Source: Pelagihabitans sp963760375
GTDB lineage: Bacteria; Bacteroidota; Bacteroidia; Flavobacteriales; Flavobacteriaceae
NCBI GenBank assembly: GCA_963760375.1
Contig: CAVXCS010000001.1
Location: forward strand, 434,001-498,000
Reading direction: 5' to 3'
Length of the DNA: 64,000 nt
The position numbers were made by a program, and so were the translations under genes. This document shows, piece by piece, positions 25,204 through 32,218 of this stretch (its first letter is position 1; every line of letters starts with the position of its first letter). Below the pieces are notes generated by a model. That model saw nothing but the letters and a program-made list of their open reading frames with translations, was not told the DNA's origin and ran no database searches.

Positions 25204-27330
25204 TTAAGCGGTTACGCCTTTGGTTGCTTTGATCACTTCTTCTGAAATATTCGACGGGGTTTCCGCATAGTGCGAAAATTCCATGGTCGAGGTTGCCCTA
25301 CCCGAGGATAGCGTTCTCAAAGAGGTGACATAACCGAACATTTCCGATAATGGCACTTCCCCTTTGATGACCTTGGCACCGGCGCGATCGCTCATGTTGG
25401 TGATGGTCCCCCTTCTTCGGTTGAGATCCCCAACAATATCGCCCATGTTTTCTTCGGGCGTAAGCACTTCAATTTTCATAATAGGCTCCAACAATACCGC
25501 ACGGGCCGCCTTGGCCGCTGCTTTGTAACCAATTTTTGCGGCAAGTTCGAAGGATAAAGAATCGGAATCCACCGCGTGGAAGGATCCGTCTTTCAAGGTC
25601 ACCTTCATACTGTCCATTTCAAAACCGGCCAAAGGACCGTTTTTCATCGCTTCCCTGAATCCTTTCTCCACAGAAGGCACAAATTCCCTGGGAATGTTGC
25701 CCCCTTTGATCACGTTCACAAATTCCAGACCGGTCTTGCCTTCTTCAGAAGGCTCCATGGTAAAGACGATGTCGGCGAATTTACCGCGTCCACCAGATTG
25801 TTTCTTGTACACTTCACGATGGTCTGCCGCTTTGGTAAGGGCTTCCTTGTATTCCACCTGTGGCTGTCCTTGGTTCACTTCCACTTTGAACTCGCGCCTT
25901 AAACGGTCTACGATAATATCGAGGTGAAGCTCGCCCATCCCTGAAATGATGGTCTGCCCTGAGGCTTCATCGGTCTTCACTTGGAAAGTGGGATCCTCTT
26001 CGGCCAATTTGGAAAGGGCCATGCCCAATTTATCGATGTCGGCCTTTGTTTTCGGCTCTACCGCGATACCGATAACGGGATCGGGGAAATTCATGCTTTC
26101 CAAAACGATGGGATGTTTCTCCGCAGAAAGCGTATCCCCTGTTTTGATATCTTTAAACCCTACCGCAGCGCCGATGTCGCCAGCCTCGATATAGTCGATG
26201 GCATTTTGTTTGTTCGCGTGCATTTGGTAGATCCTGGAAATTCTTTCCTTGTTCCCGGAACGGTTGTTCAACACGTAAGACCCTGCATCCAACCTGCCCG
26301 AATATGCCCTAAAGAATGCCAAACGGCCCACAAAGGGATCAGTAGCGATCTTAAAGGCCAAGGCGGCAAAAGGTTCCTTGACATCCGGCTTGCGGATCAC
26401 TTCTTTTTCGGTGTCCGGGTTGATGCCAACGATACCTTCCTTATCCATGGGGGAAGGTAAATACCTGCAAACGGCGTCCAATAAAAATTGGACCCCTTTA
26501 TTTTTAAAGGAAGAACCACAGATCATAGGAATGATGCTCATGTCCATGACCGCTGCCCTTAAGGCCGCGTGCACTTCATCTTCCGTAATGGAATCTTCAT
26601 CTTCGAAGAACTTTTCCATCAAGGTTTCGTCATATTCGGCAACCGCTTCAATAAGCGCCGCCCTATATTCTTTGACCTCAGCGGCCATATCGGCAGGAAT
26701 ATCGATCACATCGAAAGTCGCGCCCAAATTATCTTCATGCCAAACGATCGCCCTGTTTTTCACCAAATCGACCACGCCTTTAAAATCGGCCTCGTCCCCG
26801 ATGGGAAGTACGATGGGCACTGCATTCGATTTCAACATGCTCTTCACCTGGTTGCAGACCATCATGAAGTCGGCACCTTGTCGGTCCATCTTGTTCACGA
26901 AGCCCATTCTTGGCACCTTGTAATTATCGGCAAGCCTCCAGTTGGTTTCCGATTGTGGTTCCACGCCATCTACGGCGCTAAAAAGGAACACCAAGCCGTC
27001 AAGTACCCTAAGCGAGCGATTCACCTCTACGGTAAAATCAACGTGGCCCGGGGTATCGATGATGTTGAAGTGATAAGGCATCGTATCATCGGTCACCTGA
27101 CCGTTCTTCATCGGAAAATTCCAGGTACAGGTGGTAGCGGCCGAAGTAATGGTGATCCCACGCTCCTGCTCTTGCTCCATCCAATCCATGGTCGCTGCCC
27201 CGTCGTGAACCTCACCTATCTTGTGGCTCACGCCTGTATAATAGAGGATCCGTTCGGTGGTAGTGGTCTTACCGGCATCGATGTGCGCGGCAATCCCTAT
27301 ATTTCTGGTATATTTTAAATCTCTAGCCAT
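25204..27330 (-). CDS. fusA: Elongation factor G
   Basis: The 708-residue translocation GTPase. G1 is AHIDAGKTTTTERIL near residue 17, the G2 region is RGITITSAATT, G3 is DTPGHVDFT and G4 is NKMDRQGAD. Domain IV has the GGRGKFADI loop and domain V ends with MEFSHYAETP. The size and single-copy str-operon position (after rpsG by 5 bases) identify the housekeeping EF-G rather than a ribosomal protection protein. Confidence 0.99.
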   Translation of the reverse strand: MARDLKYTRNIGIAAHIDAGKTTTTERILYYTGVSHKIGEVHDGAATMDWMEQEQERGITITSAATTCTWNFPMKNGQVTDDTMPYHFNIIDTPGHVDFTVEVNRSLRVLDGLVFLFSAVDGVEPQSETNWRLADNYKVPRMGFVNKMDRQGADFMMVCNQVKSMLKSNAVPIVLPIGDEADFKGVVDLVKNRAIVWHEDNLGATFDVIDIPADMAAEVKEYRAALIEAVAEYDETLMEKFFEDEDSITEDEVHAALRAAVMDMSIIPMICGSSFKNKGVQFLLDAVCRYLPSPMDKEGIVGINPDTEKEVIRKPDVKEPFAALAFKIATDPFVGRLAFFRAYSGRLDAGSYVLNNRSGNKERISRIYQMHANKQNAIDYIEAGDIGAAVGFKDIKTGDTLSAEKHPIVLESMNFPDPVIGIAVEPKTKADIDKLGMALSKLAEEDPTFQVKTDEASGQTIISGMGELHLDIIVDRLRREFKVEVNQGQPQVEYKEALTKAADHREVYKKQSGGRGKFADIVFTMEPSEEGKTGLEFVNVIKGGNIPREFVPSVEKGFREAMKNGPLAGFEMDSMKVTLKDGSFHAVDSDSLSFELAAKIGYKAAAKAARAVLLEPIMKIEVLTPEENMGDIVGDLNRRRGTITNMSDRAGAKVIKGEVPLSEMFGYVTSLRTLSSGRATSTMEFSHYAETPSNISEEVIKATKGVTA

Positions 27331-27335
27331 TTTGA

Positions 27336-27812
27336 TTAAAATCTAAAGTGGGAGAATGCCTTGTTGGCCTCCGCCATCTTGTGCGTGTCCATTCTTTTCT
27401 TCACCGCTGCGCCTTCTTCCTTAGCGGCCGCAAGTACTTCTCCGGCCAACTTCAGGGCCATGCCCTTTTCGTTTCGTTTACGCGCATAGCTGATCAACCA
27501 CTTCATGGCCGTCGATATTTTACGGTCTGGACGGATCTGCATCGGTATCTGAAATGTCGCGCCCCCTACCCTTCTACTTCTCACTTCAACGTGCGGCATT
27601 ACATTGGACAATGCGTCTTTCCACAACTCCAACGACGTTTTGGCTTCATCGGTTTTCTTTGACTCCACGATATCCATGGCTTCATAGAAAACGCTGAAAG
27701 CGATTGATTTTTTCCCGTCCCACATCATCATGTTGACGAATCGGGTGACCAATTGGTCGTTAAACCTCGGGTCTGGTAATAATGGCCTTTTCTTTGCCTG
27801 TTTTTTTCTCAT
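27336..27812 (-). CDS. rpsG: 30S ribosomal protein S7
   Basis: The 158-residue primary binder of the 16S 3' domain. It starts MRKKQAKKRPLLPDPRFNDQ and has RFVNMMMWDGKKSIA and the signature-like region VEVRSRRVGGATFQIPMQIR. The C-terminal MAEANKAFSHFRF is normal. It lies 73 bases after rpsL. In E. coli S7 represses the str operon by binding the rpsL-rpsG intercistronic region, which here is 27813-27885. Confidence 0.99.
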   Translation of the reverse strand: MRKKQAKKRPLLPDPRFNDQLVTRFVNMMMWDGKKSIAFSVFYEAMDIVESKKTDEAKTSLELWKDALSNVMPHVEVRSRRVGGATFQIPMQIRPDRKISTAMKWLISYARKRNEKGMALKLAGEVLAAAKEEGAAVKKRMDTHKMAEANKAFSHFRF

Positions 27813-27885
27813 TACATTTCAAAGTTTTGGTTTGCCGATCGGGGGTCGTGCATAAATGCGTCTATCCCGTCGCGCGAACGCCTGT

Positions 27886-28259
27886 TTACTTTTTGGGTCG
27901 TTTTGCCCCGTACTTAGATCTACGCTGGGTTCTGCCCGCGACACCTGCAGTGTCGAGCGCGCCCCTGACGATATGATATCTAACTCCCGGCAAATCCTTT
28001 ACCCTTCCGCCCCTTACTAATACTATCGAGTGCTCTTGTAAATTGTGCCCTTCTCCGGGATGTACGCGTTTACCTCTTTACCGTTGGTCAACCGCACCCT
28101 GGCCACTTTTCTCATGGCAGAATTCGGTTTCTTCGGGGTAGTGGTATAAACACGGGTACAAACCCCCCTTCGCTGGGGACACGAATCCAAAGCAGCCGAT
28201 TTACTCTTCTTAGTAATCGTGGCCCTTCCTTTTCGTACTAATTGTGAAATTGTTGGCAT
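27886..28259 (-). CDS. rpsL: 30S ribosomal protein S12 with a one-base frameshift
   Basis: S12 lies at the decoding centre. The first 68 residues are normal (MPTISQLVRKGRATITKKSK, PKKPNSAMRKVARVRLTNGK, VNAYIP). Then one base is missing near 28059, and the frame ends at a TAG. In the next frame the rest is fully readable: EGHNLQEHSIVLVRGGRVKD, PGVRYHIVRGALDTAGV and the ending KYGAKRPKK, to a TAA at 27886-27888. The missing base falls in what should be a GGG run. The total would be 124 residues, as expected. A real null allele would be lethal, so a sequence error is most likely. It is the first gene of the str operon. Confidence 0.95.
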
Positions 28260-28283
28260 ACTATATTATATGTATAAAAACTT

Positions 28284-28300
28284 ACCCCTATTTAAGGGGT
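28284..28300 (-). promoter_or_regulatory. Palindrome at the predicted str-operon transcription start
   Basis: ACCCCT (28284-28289) and AGGGGT (28295-28300) flank a 5-base A/T centre. The site begins 3 bases downstream of the -7 box on the minus strand, so it would cover the transcription start and first transcribed bases. It could be an operator or a 5'-end mRNA hairpin. Regulation by it is inference. Confidence 0.45.
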
Positions 28301-28302
28301 GG

Positions 28303-28333
28303 CAAATGTAATGATATTTTCAAGAAATTCAAA
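28303..28333 (-). promoter_or_regulatory. Bacteroidota-type promoter of the str operon (rpsL)
   Basis: On the minus strand TTTG (28330-28333) is followed after exactly 19 bases by TACATTTG (28303-28310). This fits the Bacteroidota sigma-factor consensus of TTTG near -33 and TAnnTTTG near -7, with usual spacing. The rpsL ATG lies about 43 bases downstream. Confidence 0.8.
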
Positions 28334-28770
28334 TGCAGGCACATTAATTTTCCAAAAAGCAAAAGAAAAAAGTATCCTGCATTATAAATTGAGACTTGAA
28401 GGTCACCTTCCAATCCTCAAAAAAGCGCTTTTTTGCCGTACAGGGATCGGATCCAATTGCGATCATGGGCCACATTTCCGCCAAAAAAATATTCTTTAGT
28501 GAAATCGCTGCTCAAATCTTCAATCGGAACATTTTAGAAATGATGCCCACAGTTGGGATTAAAAAGTAACGGAATTACGGTTTGGGAAAACCTATTGGAA
28601 TATTATATAATCACACTATCGACACTTTTCGCACCAAAAAAAATGCGCGATCGTCAAATTTTTATCAAATCGATAAAAATGCATATTGTTATATAATAGT
28701 TATACAATTAGCTCATTTGTTTTAGCTGTAACTCCTAATTAACACTCAAATCTTAAAGTTTTATTAAAAA
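28311..28770. other. Non-coding intergenic region between divergent rpsL and susC
   Basis: No credible gene is present here. The left part carries the str promoter. Further right are a 16-bp perfect palindrome A6GCGCT6 at 28419-28434, which might act as a small bidirectional hairpin, and a second inverted repeat at 28658-28680. The AT content rises toward susC. The remaining sequence shows nothing I can name, and no tRNA was recognised. Confidence 0.6.
28658..28680. promoter_or_regulatory. 9-bp perfect inverted repeat upstream of susC
   Basis: ATTTTTATC (28658-28666) and GATAAAAAT (28672-28680) are separated by AAATC. The arms are perfect over 9 bp. The element lies about 95 bases upstream of the candidate susC promoter, a position suited to a dimeric regulator. 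No regulator gene is present in the window to match it. Confidence 0.4.
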
Positions 28771-28774
28771 AGGT

Positions 28775-28805
28775 TTGGATAATTAACTTCCTTTTGTGAT
28801 TTTTG
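28775..28805 (+). promoter_or_regulatory. Candidate promoter of the susC-like gene
   Basis: TTG at 28775-28777 is followed after 20 bases by GATTTTTG (28798-28805), which differs from the TAnnTTTG consensus only at its first base. The ATG of the receptor gene is 25 bases further on. The spacing is good and the -7 box imperfect. Confidence 0.5.
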
Positions 28806-28830
28806 CCCAGCTAATTCAAATAAATTAAAA

Positions 28831-30576
28831 ATGAGAACAAAACTTAATGTAATCTTAACGCTGTTATTGGCGTTCGTTGTGCATATATCATTTGCGCAGG
28901 AAAAAACGATTACCGGAACGGTGACCGACCAAGATGGTCTGCCGCTTCCCGGGGTCAACATTGTAGTAGAAGGTACGACCAATGGTACCCAAACCGATTT
29001 TGACGGAAACTACTCCATTATGGGTAGTGCCGGCCAAACCTTACTCTTCTCCTACATCGGGCAGAAGAACGTTAGGCAGGCTATCGGTGCAGGAAATACC
29101 GTGAACGTCCAAATGGAGGAAGATGCCCAAGCTTTGGAAGAGGTGATCGTAACTGCACAAGGTATCCGACGGGAAAAGAAAGCCCTGGGATACGCAGTAA
29201 GCTCTGTAGGTGAGGAAGCCTTGGAACAACGCGCAGAAGGCGATGTTGCACGGGTACTTGCCGGTAAGGCTTCTGGGGTTCAGATTACTGCCGCAGGCGG
29301 TATGTCGGGATCTGCGACCAGCGTTACCATTCGTGGTTTGAGCTCATTCAGTGGCAGCAACCAGGCTTTGTTCATCGTTGATGGGGTTCCCTTCAGCAAC
29401 GACACCAACACGGCTCCAGGTGGAGATTTCCTTTCAGGTAACACCGGGTCCTCGCGTTTCTTGGATATCGATCCCAACAACATTGCCAATATCGAGATCT
29501 TAAAAGGTTTGGCAGCGACCACACTATATGGTACGCTGGGCAAGAACGGGGTTATCTTGATCACCACCAAGGCAGGTGCCGGTAAAGGTGGGAGAACGAA
29601 AAATGAGATTACCGTGAACCAATCGTTCTTCGTGAACGAATACGCTTCACTTCCCGATTATCAAAAACAATACGGAGGCGGTTTTGACCAGGCCTTCGGA
29701 TGGTTCTTCAGTAACTGGGGACCCAGTTTCGATAGAGGAGGCGTTGCAGGATGGGGCAGCCAATCGCAAATCGATGATGCCGGAACTTTGGCACATCCTT
29801 ATTCTACGACCTCCATACAGGCTACGAAAGATGCCTTCCCGGAATTGCAGAATGCGCGTTACCCATGGAAGCCATATGATTCGGTCAAAAACTTTTTCAA
29901 GGACGGGCAGGTGACCAATACCTCCATCAACTTTGCTGGAGGTTCAGGTGACGGTACCACCACATACAATGCCAACCTAGGATATATTGATGACAAAGGC
30001 TTTACCCCAGGGAACTCCTTGAGCCGATTGAACTTCTCCGTTGGGGGCCGTTCGCAGTTGTCAAATAAATTCACCATAACCGGGGCGATGAACTATGCAC
30101 GTACCGATTACCGGACGCCTCCGATTGCGGCGAGCCAGGGTAACGGGGGTGTAAGCGGAAACTCCATTTATGGGGCCGTACTCTTTACTCCGATCAGTGT
30201 GGATCTTGTAGGCTTGCCTTTCGAGAACCCGATTACAGGCGGTAGTGTTTACTACAGGAACGGTAACGACATCATCAACCCGAACTGGGTCGCCAAGCAC
30301 ATCACCTTCAACCAGTTGACCAATCGTTTTTATTGGAACGCGACCTTGAACTATGAGCTGAGCGAAAATTTGGGAGTGACCTGGAGAACCGGTCTGGATT
30401 TCTATAACGAGCGAAACGTCAACTCTTCCGACAAAGGTGGGGTTGAGTTCAACACGGATATCTTCGGTTTCTTGGCCACCTATGATAACAACAACACCAT
30501 TTGGGATCATTTCCTTTCTTTGAACGGGAATTACGACCTTTCCGAAAAGATCGGGATGACCTTCAACGCGGGGTAA
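28831..30576 (+). CDS. SusC/RagA-family TonB-linked outer-membrane protein, truncated at a sequence join
   Basis: The N-terminal 581 residues of a receptor that is normally about 1,000 residues long. A signal peptide ends at SFAQ (~residue 23). A carboxypeptidase-regulatory-like beta-sandwich follows (ITGTVTDQDGLPLPGVNIVV), then a TonB-box-like segment EEVIVTAQG, the plug domain (VARVLAGKASGVQI, SVTIRGLSSF, LFIVDGVPF, GLAATTLYG) and the first barrel strands. These proteins import glycans or other oligomers with a SusD partner. At about 30,573 the sequence jumps into unrelated AT-rich DNA, and the TAA at 30574-30576 comes from the foreign side. No SusD gene follows. The truncation is judged an assembly join rather than a mutation. 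Substrate unknown. Confidence 0.9.
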   Translation: MRTKLNVILTLLLAFVVHISFAQEKTITGTVTDQDGLPLPGVNIVVEGTTNGTQTDFDGNYSIMGSAGQTLLFSYIGQKNVRQAIGAGNTVNVQMEEDAQALEEVIVTAQGIRREKKALGYAVSSVGEEALEQRAEGDVARVLAGKASGVQITAAGGMSGSATSVTIRGLSSFSGSNQALFIVDGVPFSNDTNTAPGGDFLSGNTGSSRFLDIDPNNIANIEILKGLAATTLYGTLGKNGVILITTKAGAGKGGRTKNEITVNQSFFVNEYASLPDYQKQYGGGFDQAFGWFFSNWGPSFDRGGVAGWGSQSQIDDAGTLAHPYSTTSIQATKDAFPELQNARYPWKPYDSVKNFFKDGQVTNTSINFAGGSGDGTTTYNANLGYIDDKGFTPGNSLSRLNFSVGGRSQLSNKFTITGAMNYARTDYRTPPIAASQGNGGVSGNSIYGAVLFTPISVDLVGLPFENPITGGSVYYRNGNDIINPNWVAKHITFNQLTNRFYWNATLNYELSENLGVTWRTGLDFYNERNVNSSDKGGVEFNTDIFGFLATYDNNNTIWDHFLSLNGNYDLSEKIGMTFNAG

Positions 30577-30580
30577 TATG
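30565..30580. other. Abrupt sequence junction between two genomes
   Basis: The susC reading frame and its GC-rich codon use are perfect up to about 30,573 (GCGGGG). From TAATATGG onward the base composition falls sharply, and a minus-strand AT-rich reading frame begins at the same point. No insertion-sequence ends, target duplication, tRNA or integrase are seen at the border. The two sides also differ in gene families and codon preference. An assembly chimera is the best explanation. Confidence 0.8.
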
Positions 30581-31051
30581 GCAAGCTTTTCGCTCGCATT
30601 TGCTCTTACTTTAGCGTATTTGGAGTCTGTGATAAAAGTAAATGTTTTCAAAGCATCTGTTATAGTTACAGAATTCAATTAAAGGAATGTCGGCTTGTTT
30701 AAATTTGTCTAATGACTATGTGGATTAATATGCCTTTGCATATAGTAAATTCCTTTTTTCGACATAGTACATATATCGCACAAATACTGATTGAAATTCT
30801 TGAATAAGTTTATTATTTCCATTTATATCAAGAGAAATTAGTTTAACATTTCCTTTCCACCAAGTTCTTTGGTTTATATCGCCACTTAAAGTACCTGTTC
30901 CTCAATATCTTTCCATTTTAGTTTTAATTACTACTAATTCCACATTAATAATTCCAATTGGAAACAAGCGATATTAGAATGAGTCAACAAAAGCTTTAGT
31001 TAGTCCTGTAGTAATTAGAATTGTAAGTAAAATAGAAGTAACTGTTTTCAT
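30577..31051 (-). pseudogene. Remnant of an AT-rich gene for a small exported protein, cut by the junction
   Basis: Reading leftward from an ATG at 31051, the frame opens with MKTVTSILLTILITTGLTKA, which looks like a signal peptide, then stops after ~25 codons. Coding-like stretches continue in other frames: FPIGIINVELVVIKTK, then TLSGDINQRTWWKGNVKLIS through YVEKRNLLYAKAY, then VTITDALKTFTFITDSKYAK, which runs into the junction at ~30,577. At least three frame changes are needed. I do not recognise the family. It could be a decayed gene or one with sequence errors, and its 3' end is missing because of the join. The remaining bases 31052-31176 show no gene. Confidence 0.45.
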
Positions 31052-31176
31052 TTTTTAATGCAGGGCATCTTGTTATAAGCAAAATTTATGTCGCTTAACT
31101 ATCTTATTTTGTTGGGGTCTTTTACGTATGTTTTGCAAATTCTAATTTCGTTTATCTATCATTAGAAATTGAGCTT

Positions 31177-32217
31177 TTATTCTATCTCCCAAACTTTATT
31201 ACCTCTTATTAATGCATCTAAATCACCTGGCTTTTGTTTTTCTAAAGCTTCAGCAATTTGATCGTTTAATAAATCTTCATAGCAAGGTCTGTCGTGCTCA
31301 TAAAAAATACCAAATGGTCTTGGAAAATGTCCTTCCATTTTTGGGTTATGAAACATACGTGCAAGTAATTGTGCTTTTAGACGGTCGGCTTTATCATGTA
31401 TCCATAAATCGTTTTCAGAAACTCCATCACCAAGGATTACAATCTCAGGTTCAAAGCCATCCAGCTTAATCCCTTTTTGTCTTTCGGCACCAAATACCAT
31501 TGGCTTGCCATCTTCTACAAATATGGTTTCTTCCATTTTGGTTGCCTTATCTGTATAGGTAAAAAAGGCACCGTCATTAAACACATTGCAGTTCTGATAT
31601 ATTTCTAAAAATGAGGTTCCCTTATGTTTGTTGCCGGCTACCAAAATCTCTTTTAAGTGTGAAGGGTCTCTATCCATTGAGCGGGCAACAAAACTTGCAT
31701 CTGCACCCATAGCTAAAGCTAAAGGGTTAAACGGATGATCTATAGACCCCATTGGTGTAGATTTTGTAACCTTACCTCGATGTGAAGTTGGTGAGTACTG
31801 ACCTTTTGTTAAGCCATAAATTTCATTGTTAAACAATAAAATATTTACGTTAAAATTTCTTCTTAATAAATGAATGAAATGATTACCGCCAATAGAAAGT
31901 GAATCTCCATCTCCTGTAATAATCCATACACTCAATTCAGGACGTGTAGCTTTTAGTCCACTTGCAATTGCCGCTGCTCTACCATGTATGGAATGCATGC
32001 CAAACGTATTCATGTAATATGGAAACCTGGAAGAGCAACCTATACCTGAAATAAAAACAATGTCTTCTCTTTTAACACCTATAGCAGGTACAACAGATTG
32101 AACTTGTTTAAGAATGGAATAGTCACCACAACCTGGACACCAACGAACATCCTGATCGGTTTGTAAATCTTTTGATGTAAACTCATCCGGATTTATATTA
32201 TCTTTTACCTCTGCCAT
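31177..32217 (-). CDS. korB: 2-oxoacid:ferredoxin oxidoreductase, beta (TPP-binding) subunit
   Basis: The 346-residue catalytic subunit binds thiamine diphosphate and transfers electrons from an oxidised 2-oxoacid to ferredoxin, forming acyl-CoA. The cysteine-containing entry RWCPGCGDYSIL (~25-36), the TPP motif region ITGDGDSLSIGGNHFIHLLR (~100-119) and NNEIYGLTKGQYSPTSHRG (~131-149) are characteristic of the 2-oxoglutarate type. The gene follows korA by one base on the same strand, forming a two-gene operon. The complex would act at the 2-oxoglutarate step of the TCA cycle. 2-oxoglutarate rather than pyruvate is inferred from the two-subunit arrangement. Confidence 0.95.
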   Translation of the reverse strand: MAEVKDNINPDEFTSKDLQTDQDVRWCPGCGDYSILKQVQSVVPAIGVKREDIVFISGIGCSSRFPYYMNTFGMHSIHGRAAAIASGLKATRPELSVWIITGDGDSLSIGGNHFIHLLRRNFNVNILLFNNEIYGLTKGQYSPTSHRGKVTKSTPMGSIDHPFNPLALAMGADASFVARSMDRDPSHLKEILVAGNKHKGTSFLEIYQNCNVFNDGAFFTYTDKATKMEETIFVEDGKPMVFGAERQKGIKLDGFEPEIVILGDGVSENDLWIHDKADRLKAQLLARMFHNPKMEGHFPRPFGIFYEHDRPCYEDLLNDQIAEALEKQKPGDLDALIRGNKVWEIE

Positions 32218-32218
32218 C

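Noticed and set aside
26569..27318. 249-codon frame antisense to fusA
   Set aside because: Shadow of the conserved EF-G gene. The translation resembles no family.
28260..28830. tRNA or small RNA gene in the rpsL-susC gap
   Set aside because: No cloverleaf or conserved tRNA boxes were visible. The short inverted repeats do not form a longer RNA structure.
30061..30678. 205-codon minus frame spanning the junction
   Set aside because: Its first ~37 codons belong to the AT-rich remnant and the rest is antisense to susC. It is a fusion created by the join.
31060..31100. Integron-like attC or cassette recombination site (CTTGTTATAAGC)
   Set aside because: Only a short TTGTTATA match is present. 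There is no paired complementary arm and no integrase, so it is not supported.
30565..31176. Genomic island or transposon insertion at 30.57 kb
   Set aside because: No integrase, transposase, tRNA, inverted ends or target duplication was found, and the whole remaining 33 kb to the edge is foreign.
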